Below the pieces are notes generated by a model. The model saw nothing but the letters and a program-made list of their open reading frames with translations, had not been told where the DNA came from and searched no databases. Both the position numbers and the translations under genes were made by a program. Below, piece by piece: positions 10,601 to 20,694 of a DNA stretch of 64,000 bases (the first letter of the stretch is position 1; the number at the start of each line of letters is the position of its first letter). Source of the stretch: Berghia stephanieae (Eukaryota > Mollusca > Gastropoda > Nudibranchia > Aeolidiidae); the NCBI GenBank assembly GCA_034508935.3, contig CM067455.1:3984337-4048336 (forward strand). Reading direction: 5' to 3'.

Positions 10601-13600
10601 CGGTATTCTCATTAAACGACTTAATATAACCTTTGGCTTGTCTGGGACTGTCTTGCAGTGGTTTGAATCTTATTTAGATGGCAGAAAGCAACAGGTTATG
10701 ATTTTAGATAAACTTTCTCGTCAACATACATTGTCTTTTGGTGTTCCTCAAGGCTCTGTTTTGGGTCCAATTCTTTTTGTTTTGTATACTTCTCCATTAT
10801 CTAATGTCATCACTGGTCATGGGCTGCGCTATCATCTCTATGCAGATGATACGCAACTTTATGCTACTGATAAAACTAAAAATCTCGAAAATATTGTGAA
10901 ACGTGTGGAAGAATGTGTGACGGATGTGAAAGAGTGGATGGATGCAAACAAGTTGAAAATGAATGAGTCAAAAACAGAAGTGATGATTGTGGGAAATAGA
11001 GGGCAGTTGAAGGTGAATGATGGTCTTGAGGTGTTGATTGGGGGTGAAAAGATCAAAGTTTCAAAGACTGTGAAAAATTTGGGTGTCTATTTTGATTCAG
11101 AAATGAAAATGTCAGCTCACATTTCTGCTCTCTGTAAATCTTTATACTTTCAATTGAAGAAAATCAGTTCGATCCGTCAGTATATTGCAATTGGAACATG
11201 TAAAACATTGGTTGTTTCCCTCATTTTTTCGAAACTAGACTATTGTAACTCGCTGCTTGTCAACTTGCCTCAGGCTTCTATTAAACAATTGCAACTACTG
11301 CAAAACAGTGCAGCAAGATTAGTTTTTGGCAAAAAAAAATTTGATCATGCAACCCCTTTGTTGGCCTCTCTCCACTGGTTGCCCATTGAAAAGCGCACAT
11401 ATTACAAAGCAGCGTGTCTTGTTTATAAGTGTTTGGCTGGTATAGCACCGGCATATCTCACAGATCACGTGGTCATGTGTAAATTTGAAAATTACACTTT
11501 AAGATCATGTAATGACCAAACGAAAATTTCGGAAAAAAGATCAAGAACAAAATTTGGTGATAGATCGTTTGCTTGTTTCGGCCCCAAGATTTGGAATGAA
11601 CTACCACGTGGTCTGAGGGAGTGCAAGTCTTTACCTACTTTTAAAAAGAATCTCAAGACACATTTTTACTGTATTTGTTTTTCTTGACTCTATATGAATC
11701 CTTGATTTGGCTATGAATTGTTATTGTTGTTATTATTCTATTTTTTTATTTTTTCACTTAAAATTGATATTTATATTGTAAAGTGCCCAGAGCTTGTGTT
11801 TTACACGAGAATGAGCGCTATATAAATGTGTATTATTATTATTATTATTATTATGACAATAATAATCAAAATAATAAATCATAAAAATAATAATAATAAT
11901 AACAATGACAACTTGAACGATAATAATGATATTTATAATAATAATAATGATCATATTTATGATAACTATGATAATGATAATGACATTAACAATAATAATA
12001 ATAATAATAATAATAATGATTATGATAATATTAATGATGATGATATTTATTATAATAGTAATAATAATAGCTATAATAATAATAATAATAGTATATAATG
12101 GAACTGTGCCAAAACCAGCTTGTTTTTTTCATCATAATCATTTCAATTTTATTTCTCTTCTGATTCACTTGAACACCTTAAACCACTGTGCCATTATCAT
12201 ACCCCAATAAAAACTTCTTATTTTCTTTCTTTCTTCAGTGTTTGCTCTCAGTTGAAATAGAATCTTCTGATCTTCAGCATTCATAACATTAAGAGTTTGA
12301 TCCATGAGATTTTGAATGAATTATTTTTCAGGTTTTCATTCTGTCACCTCCGTTGCATTCAACAAGAAAGTTTTAGATGAACTCGACCAGGCAGACAAAG
12401 CCGAGCGATGCACCCTGTTTAACCTGGCCCTCGATTTTATTGAGCACGAGCACAAAGTCAAAGTGACCAGAAAATACAAAATTCTACCCCCAGAAACCAC
12501 GTACAAAGGAGACTTGAATCTTATTCAATCCAGCTTTGCCAAGAATCTGCGAAATCGACAGAGAGAACACAATGAGAAAAATAAATCGGGGAAAGAAGAC
12601 GATGCGGATTCAGACCTGCCCTCGATGATTCGTTGATGTCACGACTGTCGAATATCGTAGCAGGAGAAGGCGCTCCGTCGTCGTCCAATGGTCAACAAAT
12701 TCCAATTCACCTCCCAGGTTTGACACCTGAAAATTCTGGAAATTCAACAGCTGCTTCCTCGTCCTCCAAGAAAGGTTCTCGATTGATTGAAGAATTGAAA
12801 GATGAATCATTATCGTCATCATCAAACTCCAACTCCAGCCGATTGGCATCTCCGAAACATTCCTTGAGCCAATGCCAACTGGAAGGAGGTGGAGGTGGAC
12901 ATGCTTTAGTTTTAAAGGTGGACTTGCCCAGTGTCATGTCAGTGGCGGAGTGTGAACTGGACATCTCAGAGGTATTGGAATTTTATGATAATATTCAATA
13001 ATAATAATAATAATAATTTTCACTTGTTGAGCGCATTCCATGAACCGAATATTATAAAGCATTTTACAGATAAACAGGTAGTCAAGTGTAACATGAAAAC
13101 AAAAATATAGTCAGCATGGTGTAAAAGAAATCGTGAATAAGTGGGTATTTAAATGAGATCTAAAGTTTGAGATATTCTTGTTTACTCTAATGGGTTTGCA
13201 CTAGGGTATTCCAGAGTTTAAGGCCATAATATTGAAAAGAGCGATCACCAAACGGTTTTAGCTTTTGTATTTTTGTACTGATAATAGAGTGGTGTCATGT
13301 GATGACAGAAGACATTTGTTTTTAGGCTTACGGTTTATTAGTTCAAGAGGATAATATGGGGCTTAATTATTAAGGCATTTGAAGCCTAATAAAGCAAATT
13401 TGTAATCAATTCTAGAGCAGACAGGAAGCCAGTGCAAAATGTCCATAAAGTGAGGTGATAATGTCAAATTGTTTTCTTCAACCACTGGGTGTGTCAGATG
13501 CAGAGCTTCCAACTCCCGTTTTCCCCAGGTTTATCCCATTGGGTTTTTTTTTTTTTTTTTGTAATCTTAAATTTCTTGATTCTTTTCCTGCAACTGCTGC

Positions 13601-14851
13601 AGAAAGATCAGAATGTCAGTGGACTATCCCCTCACCCCTTGCAACATCAACCTCCCTTTATGCAAATCCTGTGTAACAGACTTTTAACACCATATCCTGA
13701 AAGAATGGTTGACTCAATGGAACACACTGAGATAAAGAAAAAAGATTTAGGAGCAACAAGCGGTGTTGCCTTTAACTCTTTCAGCTGAGGCTATATTCGC
13801 ATTTCCATCACAAAATGGCTGACAGCTGATTGAGGCAGCATGAGAATGACATTCAAATTTGGAGCAAAATCTCAATTAAAATACCCCCCTAGGGTCAATT
13901 GAATGTTCTGATGAAAGAAATGATACCATTGGTTCAATTTATAGTACTTTTGTAGAAAGTAGGATTGGATTATATTCTTGTTTTTGCATTTGAAGCCGGC
14001 CCCACTTTGTGGCCATTGGCCAGTAGAACAGATTCTGCTCTGGCCGCACAGTGCAGCCAATGGTGCTGAAAGAGTTAAGCAGTAGTTGACTTTATAGCGG
14101 GCAGGGAGGTACATACTGTATCTTCTATCCCCCTATATCTGTTTTCCAACTTGCTTTCTGTCTTTGTCTTGGAATGAGATTACTTGGTTTTGTCCTGGCC
14201 CTGGCCAGATTCCTGGCTGGAGGGAAACAGTCAAATGCATAGTTATTGTTTTGGGAGTTGATATTTTTTCTGTTTAAATCATCTCTCTGTTATTTATTAT
14301 TATATTTGTTATTTTGAATGTATAATTTAAGCATTTGAGTGTTTTCCTCTTTGTTGGATATTGTGCTTGTGTCCAGGTTGAGACTTATAGGTGATCTCAA
14401 ACTAAGTACATTGGTGGTATGCTCTTGGAATCTACATCTGATCCCTATTTGCCCCCAGTTCCCCTTTGTCTTACTTTTTCTTGGGTGCTTTAATTTTAAT
14501 TCTAGAACTTTTTACTATCCCATTTTCTTCCTTTTTACTGGCGCTGATATGACCTTAATGTGTTGCAAGCGCCGTAAAACCCTTAAAAACACCACCAAAA
14601 AAAAACAATACGCATATTATGTTTGTTTGTTTTTTTTATTCTGTTTTTATCATGCTTCATTGACTTTGATGAGTAAATGGAATCATTTTACACCAGCATA
14701 TTTGAACTTCCAGGATGATGTCAAATTAGTGGTCCCTGATCTATACGAGCTCCATGTCCGACTTCCCAGTTGTATCGACGAGGACCAAGCCAGTGCAAAG
14801 TTCAGCAAGAAATCGTCCATTCTGACCGTGACAATGCCAGTTAAATCATGA
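7430..14851 (+). CDS. PIH1D2: PIH1 domain-containing protein 2, four coding exons
   Basis: The protein belongs to the PIH family of HSP90/R2TP-type co-chaperones that help assemble axonemal dynein arms in the cytoplasm of ciliated cells (family knowledge). Coding exons are 7430-7618, 9065-9194, 12332-12971 and 14714-14851, all with GT/AG borders and junction phases 0, 1 and 0. Exon 1 starts MNSTEGLFPEG and carries LDDMAENDPSSYSKFIEKQ and PEPHLCIEV, which match the PIH1D2 N-terminus. Exon 2 has FVNFCSWSKVPEP and HPVPVTG, the PIH1 core. Exon 3 continues with SVTSVAFNKKVLDE. The 3' half of exon 3 (LVLKVDLPSVMSVAECELDI) and exon 4 (KLVVPDLYELHVRLP, ending in KSSILTVTMPVKS) form the CS-like domain. 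The ATG at 7430 gives the family N-terminus. Exon 3 changes frame between about 12576 and 12640: codons start at positions of the form 3n+1 before and 3n after, so one base seems missing or two extra. Repeats fill all three introns. Confidence 0.88.
7804..7918 (+). pseudogene. partial copy of PIH1D2 intron 2/exon 3 border
   Basis: 115 bp matching 12267-12381 at roughly 94 percent, including the acceptor TTATTTTTCAG and the codons for SVTSVAFNKKVLDE. It lies in intron 1, so the order of copies does not match the true exons. Use of this acceptor after exon 1 would shift the frame and soon reach a stop. Confidence 0.85.
8110..8290 (+). repeat. degenerate minisatellite
   Basis: Repeated CCCAGGTTCATTC, CCTGGTTCATTC and CCCAGGTTCACTCC motifs spaced about 40 bp. 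Confidence 0.5.
8320..8490 (+). pseudogene. RTE-like LINE fragment
   Basis: Plus-strand frame reads TDIKSRINKA, then SKALTLKNKIRIFNTNVKSI and LLYGD, the post-RT segment NVKSVLLYG of RTE-type LINEs. Same domain as the fragment at 27741. Confidence 0.6.
8508..8893. mobile_element. MITE family H1, copy 1
   Basis: About 386 bp with long imperfect inverted ends (CATAATCAGTCGTATGGTGA against the right end). Copy 2 at 53800-54185 is closely similar over its whole length. Confidence 0.8.
8892..9581. repeat. inverted duplication covering part of PIH1D2 exon 2
   Basis: Left arm 8892-9140 and right arm 9333-9581, each 249 bp, are near-identical reverse complements around a 192-bp spacer. The arms include intron 1 sequence, the acceptor and the first 76 nt of exon 2. 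The right arm ends where the LINE begins. Confidence 0.9.
9065..9194 (+). CDS. PIH1D2: PIH1D2 exon 2
   Basis: 130 nt after a TTCCAG acceptor and before GTATGC. It reads KKPRRPLFVNFCSWSKVPEP, then NLHPVPVTG and MDIEKDSDR, and leaves one base (phase 1) that completes the GGT of exon 3. Part of this exon has an inverted copy at 9333 onward. Confidence 0.85.
9582..11836 (+). mobile_element. 5'-truncated CR1/L2-type LINE
   Basis: Starts inside the linker before the RT and runs through RT and a short 3' UTR. It ends GAATGAGCGCTATATAAATG followed by ATT repeats. The endonuclease region is absent. It sits in PIH1D2 intron 2, same strand as the gene. Confidence 0.85.
9960..11687 (+). CDS. LINE reverse transcriptase, 575 residues
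   Basis: Open frame with RT motifs in order: NYRPVSNLPFLSKILEKVV, FQSAYRSYHSTETAL, LDLSAAFDTIDH (motif A, about residue 204), FGVPQGSVLGPILFVLY (about 260), and YADDTQL (about 293). The C-terminus RSFACFGPKIWNELPRGLRE is typical of L2/CR1 elements. The preceding frame (9582-9976: EELGRMDIPSAQKTDEVLRN and the basic linker) is offset, so a frameshift lies near 9955. The product would lack the endonuclease and could not move on its own. The long open frame suggests a recent insertion. Confidence 0.85.
   Translation: MCLPTNIPVEKQPDAFSDFFSGKISNIRNNLDLVQNEDINFHPFSGSQGFSCFKETTEEEISKIIFSSSSKSCDLDPLPTNILKLCLPELLPCITYIINQSLISGQVPDIYKHAIVKPLIKKQNLNVNDLSNYRPVSNLPFLSKILEKVVLRRLSQHLHENNLWEKFQSAYRSYHSTETALCCVASDLLDVLDKGSVSLLTLLDLSAAFDTIDHGILIKRLNITFGLSGTVLQWFESYLDGRKQQVMILDKLSRQHTLSFGVPQGSVLGPILFVLYTSPLSNVITGHGLRYHLYADDTQLYATDKTKNLENIVKRVEECVTDVKEWMDANKLKMNESKTEVMIVGNRGQLKVNDGLEVLIGGEKIKVSKTVKNLGVYFDSEMKMSAHISALCKSLYFQLKKISSIRQYIAIGTCKTLVVSLIFSKLDYCNSLLVNLPQASIKQLQLLQNSAARLVFGKKKFDHATPLLASLHWLPIEKRTYYKAACLVYKCLAGIAPAYLTDHVVMCKFENYTLRSCNDQTKISEKRSRTKFGDRSFACFGPKIWNELPRGLRECKSLPTFKKNLKTHFYCICFS
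11826..12098 (+). repeat. ATT/AAT-rich microsatellite tail of the LINE
   Basis: Imperfect AAT/ATG triplets continuing directly from the LINE 3' end. Confidence 0.9.
12332..12971 (+). CDS. PIH1D2: PIH1D2 exon 3 (with apparent frameshift)
   Basis: Starts after TTTTTCAG with FHSVTSVAFNKKVLDELDQ and ends TCAGAG before GTATTGG. The first part is read in the frame set by exon 2 up to KEDDADSDLPSMIR and a TGA at 12637-12639. The second part (DDSLMSRLSNIVAGEG through VMSVAECELDISE) is open in another frame from about 12576. No GT/AG pair of plausible intron size lies between. The second part contains a serine/asparagine-rich linker, which is common between PIH and CS domains. Confidence 0.8.
13000..13455 (-). 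repeat. LINE-like 3' fragment
   Basis: Starts on the plus strand with an AAT run, then TTGTTGAGCGCATTCCATGA and, further on, GTATTCCAGAGTTTAAGGCC, GCGATCACC and GCAGACAGGAAGCCAGTG. Such 3'-end strings recur in CR1/L2-type elements; orientation minus. Confidence 0.5.
13776..14074. mobile_element. TTAA-flanked MITE family T1, copy 1
   Basis: Perfect ends CTCTTTCAGC and GCTGAAAGAG between TTAA at 13772-13775 and 14075-14078, the piggyBac-type target. About 299 bp. A second, inverted, partial copy is near 36155-36497. Confidence 0.85.
14093..14612 (+). mobile_element. family K retroposon
   Basis: Runs from ATAGCGGGCAGGGAGGTACA to GCAAGCGCCGTAAAACCCTT with an A-rich end. Lies in PIH1D2 intron 3, about 100 bp before exon 4. 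Confidence 0.85.
14714..14851 (+). CDS. PIH1D2: PIH1D2 exon 4, CS-domain end and stop
   Basis: Begins after CTTCCAG in phase 0 with DDVKLVVPDLYELHVRLP and ends SSILTVTMPVKS then TGA at 14849-14851. The closing ILTVTMP pattern is typical of the last beta strand of PIH-family CS domains. Confidence 0.88.
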   Translation, partial: DDVKLVVPDLYELHVRLPSCIDEDQASAKFSKKSSILTVTMPVKS

Positions 14852-16480
14852 CAGTAAAACTCCCATAAGACTGTCATGTGACCTAACCAATCGGCAGCTT
14901 TTTACAAAATTATAAAACTATAAGAGATTTTTAATCCGTACTCTGAACAAATATGTATTTGTAGAAAACTTGTCCTTTAAATATTGATCAATTTTTTTTA
15001 AAAACCTCATCTTGGCAAAAACTCTTAATCCTGGGATTTTCCAAATCCAAGATTTGAAAATTGCTGCCATGAGGATCATTTTAATCTATCAATATTTGAC
15101 GGACAGTTTTTCTGGCCAAAATTCTATATACATATTTGGTCAGACTATGACAATATGTTATGAAGATCTTCCTAAAGTTATAATTGAAGTTTTTAAAAAT
15201 ACATAAGTAGTTTGATTTAATTTGGTTTTGACTTCTACGATTTCAACACCATCAAAACGTTGTCCGACTCATGCCTTTTGTTTTGTGTAATAGTCTGTGG
15301 TCGTAATAAATTCTACCATATTAAAATAATTATAACGACATAATTTTTTATTTAAAAAAAAATTATTAGCAATTCAATTAAAATTAAAATTGGTTTGGAC
15401 TTCGAATTTAACATCTCCAAAACTTTGACTTTGCTTATGCCAACTGCCCTCCTTCCCTGACCCACAACAACCCCCACTTTTTTTTTTTTTTGGTTGTTTA
15501 TTTGATTTTTGAGAGGTTTTTTCATATGTTTTTTTTTACAAATTTGTTCGTAAAAGGAGACAGATTCATTTCTGTTCCTCTACTCATCTCAAATCCATAT
15601 TTTCTGCATGGTATTTCTCAAAACTTGACTATCAATTTTTCCTTTAGAATCTGTCTGTTGAGTGGGTAGGGTCAGGAGAATTGTCTCACAAACACACAGA
15701 CCACCACCAGAAACGCATATCAGCTGTCAATTTCGTATTTATGTAAAAAAAAAAAGCTGAAGCTGAAGGAAGCTCAAAGACATATTCAACATTCAAAAGT
15801 ATACTTTCAAACACAATCTGTAATTATTTTTTTTTTTTAATTTTCTTTCGAGGCATGTTGCAGAGCATTTGTTCAATTCAAGTGAAAGAAAAATACCCAA
15901 AAAAAGCCATCCCAAAAAATCTGTCTTGCCAGTTGTGGAAGACTGTTTTTTTTCTTTCTTGCTTTGTCTGGCACTGTATCATACACACTTTATTTGATCT
16001 TTATCTTACACCAGTGCCTGCTCCCTAATTTTTCAACCTCCAGGACATAATACAAATTTGAGGCAGTGTTTCATAAATTCTGTATTTTGGTGAAGGGAGA
16101 GGAGGGGTGTGTGGGGGGGGGGGGGGGGGGGTTGTTGTCGATGGCAGGTCTTTAAGTTGAAGCTTGTTTCCTATGAAGTTCTTTTTATATTATTTGATAT
16201 CTGGATAACCACGGCACATCGTGTCAAGTGCTTAGATCAACTTAGAGTTCCTTTTGTTGAGATGAAGTGCTTTATATAAATGTCATGTATCTTATTATCT
16301 TTTAATACGTGATAATCAACTAAAGCTGAAAGTAAAAGTCATGGTTTTTTCATGCGAATTTTTTTTTTTTTTTTTTATTTGACACGTGGACCATCATGGC
16401 ACATCTTTTGTGTTTAAAAATTTGGCCAGAAAACTTGTCCTTCAAATATCGACCGATTTAAAGGATCAAAGGATCAAATC
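14852..16480. other. PIH1D2 3' flank and AT-rich intergenic sequence
   Basis: Poly(T) and poly(A) runs and a G run of about 24 at 16108-16131. No gene recognised. Confidence 0.5.
15305..15310 (+). terminator. candidate poly(A) signal of PIH1D2
   Basis: AATAAA about 450 bp after the stop codon. A second AATAAA lies near 17396. Neither is proven. Confidence 0.35.
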
Positions 16481-16482
16481 CT

Positions 16483-17009
16483 GGGTGGGGATCCTGACCT
16501 CCCATAGCGGGCAGGGAGGTACATACTGTGTCTTCTATCCCCTTATATCTGTTTTCCAACATGCTTTCTGTCTTTGTCTTGGAATGAGATTACTTAGTTT
16601 TTTCCTGGCCCTGGTCGGAGTCCTGGCTGGGAGGGAAACAGTCGAATGCATAGTTATTGTTTTGGGAGATGATATTTTTTTCCTTGTAAATCATCTCTCT
16701 GTTATGTTTAGTTTACATATTATATTATATGATTGGTAAACATTTGAGTGTATTCCTCTTAGTTGGGACCTGTGCTTGTGTCTGGATGAGACTTTTAGAT
16801 GATCTCAAACTAAGTACATTGGTGGTATGCTCTTGGAATCTACATCTGATCCCTATTTGTTCCCAGTTCCCCTATGTCTTACTTTTTCTTGGGTGCTTTA
16901 ATTGTAATTCTAGAACTTTTTACTATCCCAATTTCTTCCTTTTTACTGGCGCTGATATAACCTAAATGTGTTGCAAGCGCCGTAAAACCCTTAAAAACAA
17001 ACAAACAAA
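16483..17009 (+). mobile_element. family K retroposon
   Basis: Complete form: CCTGGGTGGGGATCCTGACC at one end, CTTAAAAACAAACAAA at the other. Confidence 0.88.
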
Positions 17010-17507
17010 GGATCAAATCTTGGCAAAAACTCTCAAACTTTGGACTTTGCTAAGTCTTCCCCAAGTTTGAGAGTTTTGGCCAGGATGAGGGTGATCAATA
17101 TTTGAAGGACGAGTCATCTGGTCAAGTTTTTAAATACCAGTTTTTCCAGTGTATGGCAGTTTACTGGTTAAGAATAGTCTTTTTTTTCATCTTTTACTTT
17201 TTTAGATTTTAAAGTTAAAAAAGTGTTTTAGATCCCAGGTTTGTATAGCAATTCAATTGGAAACTTATTTACATTGTTTTAATCTTTTATCTGAGGCGAT
17301 ACAAGGGAATAATTTTTAAATTTGTAAATATTGTTATATTTTCTCCTTTGAAATTTATTTTAAAGTGAAGTATTACTGACCATTGTGATTGAATTTGAAT
17401 AAAGGTTGTTGTTGCAATTAATTTCGTATGCATTGTCATTCATTTCAGTTGACCAGGTTTGGATAAGCTGCATTCAACTGTACAAATGAGTCCATCATGA
17501 GGCCCGG

Positions 17508-18018
17508 GTGGCTCCCATTCATAGCGGGCAGGGGGGTACATACTGTGTCTTCAATCCCCCTATGTCTGTTTTCCAACATGCTTTCTGTCTTTGTCTTGGA
17601 ATGAGATAACTTGGTTTTGTCCTGGCCCTGGCTGGGAGGAAAACAGTCAAATGTTAGTTTTGGGAGATTATATTTTTTTCCTTGTAAATCATCTCTCTGT
17701 TATGTATCGTATTATGTTTTGTTTATGTATTATATATGATTTGTAAACATTTGAGTGTATTCCTCTTGCTGGGGACCTGTGCTTGTGTCTGGATGAGAAT
17801 TTAGGTGATCTCAAACTAAGTACACTGATAGTGTGCTCTTGGAATCTACATCTGTTCCCTATTTGAACCAATTCCCCTTTATCTGCCTTATTCTTGGATG
17901 CTTTAATTGTTATTGTTATTCTAGAACTTTTTACTATCCCATTTTCTTCCTTTTTACTGGCGCTGATATGACCTTAATGTGTTGCATGCGCCGTAAAACC
18001 CTTAAAAACAAAAAACAA
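17508..18018 (+). mobile_element. family K retroposon
   Basis: Starts near GGGTGGCTCCCATTCATAGC and ends CTTAAAAACAAAAAACAAAA. The next copy begins within a few bases. Confidence 0.85.
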
Positions 18019-18023
18019 AACAG

Positions 18024-18566
18024 GCCTGGGTGGGGATCCTGACCTCCCATAGCGGGCAGGGACGTACACACTGTGTCTTCTATCCCCCTATGTCTGTTTT
18101 TCAACATGCTTTCTGTCTTTGTCTTGGAATGAGATTCCTTGGTTTTGTCCTGGCCCTGGCCGGAGTCCAAGCTGGGAGGGAAACAGTCAAATGCATAGTT
18201 ATTGTTTTGGGAGAGGATTTTTTTTTCCTTGTAAATCATCTCTCTGTTATGTATTAGTATTATTATAATTGTTATTTTCAATGTATAATGTAAGCATTTA
18301 AGTGTGTTCCTCTTTGTTGGATTTTGTGCTTGTGTCCGGATGAGACTTATAGGTGATCTCAACGAAGTACATTGGTGGTATGCTTTTGGAATCTACATCT
18401 GATCCTTATTTGTTCCCAGTTCCCCTTTGTCATACTTTCTCTTGGGTGCTTTAATTGTAATTCTAGAACTTTTTACTATCCCATTTTCTTCCTTTTTACT
18501 GGCAATGATATTATAACCTAAATGTGTTGCAAGCGCCGTAAAACCCTTAAAAACAAAAAACAAAAC
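18024..18566 (+). mobile_element. family K retroposon, head-to-tail with the preceding copy
   Basis: Starts GGCCTGGGTGGGGATCCTGA and ends CTTAAAAACAAAAAACAAAA. Confidence 0.88.
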
Positions 18567-19112
18567 ATCATCCAACACCACTACATGTCTTTGGAGAGCG
18601 AGGTACTGCCCAGGTGTATCTGGATTAGATTTGGCCAATCGTTACACCACCATTTCAGGCCAACAACAACTTTCTCAATTTTCAGCTGGATATTGCTCGT
18701 CCACACACTGCCCGAATCACCATGGACGGCAACAGAACTTTGACCTCATGGACTGGCCACTATATTCACCCGATTATGTCGCCAATAGAACGCCTACTTC
18801 TTTTTAATTTTTAGGATTAACAGTTTTCTAGCAAGCATTGGCTGGCTCTGTCATTTCGAGAAGCAACATGGCATTAATTTCAAGGTAGACTACTCCGGTT
18901 GAAACCGCCACAATGGATGGCTGGAGAATGACAGCCGTACATGTCTCATCAATCCATTGTCCTAGCATTGGATCAAATACATTATGTACTCCCCCCACCT
19001 CAACAGGAGCATGAAATTATTCTTTGCTCCACTATAACATTATTATCCCGGTCTCGACAATGAGTCAGCCTTCAGAGCCACGTGGCACATGGAGCCGGAG
19101 TTTATCCTGGCT
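18567..19112. other. intergenic, nothing certain
   Basis: Fragments at about 18570-18790 (for instance GGACTGGCCACTATATTCACC on the plus strand) may be a decayed transposase, but no consistent frame was found. Confidence 0.3.
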
Positions 19113-19301
19113 TCTATAGATAAAATAAAGATGAGGTCACTCAGGTCTTTTGTTTGTTGCCATCCGCGGTTATGAGTAATTCTCACAAAACTCCATTTAC
19201 CAGACTATAAACGACCAAGATTACACAGTTTTTTTGTGTTGGTCCGTTTTACTTCTGGATGGCAATGTTGTGAGCTTCTTAGCCAAGCGCACACTATCTA
19301 C
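19113..19301 (+). mobile_element. MITE family M2, copy 3
   Basis: From CTATAGATAAAATAAAGATG to CCAAGCGCACACTATCTA. Confidence 0.7.
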
Positions 19302-19853
19302 TGTATAGCGTGAAACACAATAGTAAGTGCTTGTTCACAATTTAAATAGACAAATTCATTCTTTTAGAAGTGATTTGTTTGTGATTTTCAACCTTATCAA
19401 ATTGAAATCAGATTGTGACAATATCGTCTTTTCACTTCAAAACAGAAGGGAGGCAACTCAGTAATAATAAGCAACTGAAAACTCATGAAAGTCAATGACA
19501 TTCTGATTTTAAATCGCTTGAAAGAACAGATAGCAAAATCTCTTGAATTCAAATTGTTTGTTTTTTTGGGGGTTTTTTTTTGTTTGTTGGGGTTTTTTTT
19601 TTTTTTTTTACTCTACTGTATCTTACTTTGCATCTCTGCAGTTGTTATTGAGTCAACTTGATTAATTTTTGTGAGCGGTTCCAAGGTTCAAATGCCCCAC
19701 GGTCAAATAGCATAATAATTGTCATTGGAACTATCCAATTTTCATTTTTTTTCTCTCTATTCTGTTTCAATGTGATCAGCGTTTCGAGACTTGGGTGTTG
19801 TATAAAATAAGATGCTTTAAAAGTAAGCTTATTAATCAATCATCAAGCAGCTA

Positions 19854-20674
19854 TGTGGTCTTGTGATATGACACTCATCTCTGGATCAGAAGGTTCTGGC
19901 ATCGTCCTGCTCTTGTTTGTTTTTGATTTTAAGGGCTTTACAGCGCTTGTAACACATTTAGGTTATATCAGCGCCAGTAAAAAGGAAGAAAATGGGATAG
20001 TAAAAAGTTTTAGAATTACAAGTAAAGCACCCAAGAGAAAGTAAGACAAAGGGGAACTGGGAACAAATAGGGATCAGATGTAGATTCCAAGAGCATACCA
20101 CCAACGCACTTAGTTTGAGATCACCTATAAGTCTCATCCGGACACAAGCACAAAATCCAACAAAGAGGAATACACTCAAATGCTTACATTATACATTAAA
20201 AATAACAAATATAATAATACATAACAGACAGATGATTTACCAGGAAAAAAATATCATCTCCAAAAACAATAACTATGCATTTGACTGTTTCCCTCCCAGC
20301 CAGGACTCCGACCAGGGCCAAGTAATCTCATTCCAAGACAAAGACATGTTGGAAAACAGATATAAGGGGATAGAAGACACAGTATGTACCCCCCTGCCCA
20401 CGATGGGAGGTCGGGATCCAACCTCCTGCTCTGAGCGGTGCATAGTTGAGTCCTTGGAAAAGACTCTTTACTCACACTCTGTCACCGTACTCAGCTGTAA
20501 AATGAGCACCTAACTGTTAACAGTGTCGTCCCTATTGGAAAAAATTGTAATTTTGCCTAACACTAACAATAACAGGCATCAGGTCCTGTCCTACAGCATT
20601 GCTGTTGGCTGGGGACCGCTTGTAAAGTGCTTTGAGCATGTTTAGTGGATACTCTGCTATATAAAAGTTCAATC
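19854..20674 (+). repeat. SINE family S split by a family K insertion
   Basis: SINE head 19854-19910 (CTATGTGGTCTTGTGATATG) and remainder 20420-20674 (GCATAGTTGAGTCCTTGGAA to GCTATATAAAAGTTC). The two parts are separated by family K, with TCCTGCTCT present at both borders. Confidence 0.85.
19912..20420 (-). mobile_element. family K retroposon inside a SINE
   Basis: Reverse orientation, from GTTTGTTTTTGATTTTAAGG to CCTGCCCACGATGGGAGGTC. Borders carry TCCTGCTCT as target duplication. Confidence 0.85.
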
Positions 20675-20694
20675 TTATTTTTATAATCATTATG

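Noticed and set aside
12632-12661. A 30-bp intron to explain the PIH1D2 frame change
   Set aside because: Too short for normal splicing and without a branch point or pyrimidine tract.
18030-18257. Repeated open frame with MRFLGFVLALAGV and LVNHLSVM, seen near 16386, 18030, 48870, 20254 and 31544
   Set aside because: It recurs only because family K recurs. Frame and length vary among copies, so it is not a conserved protein.
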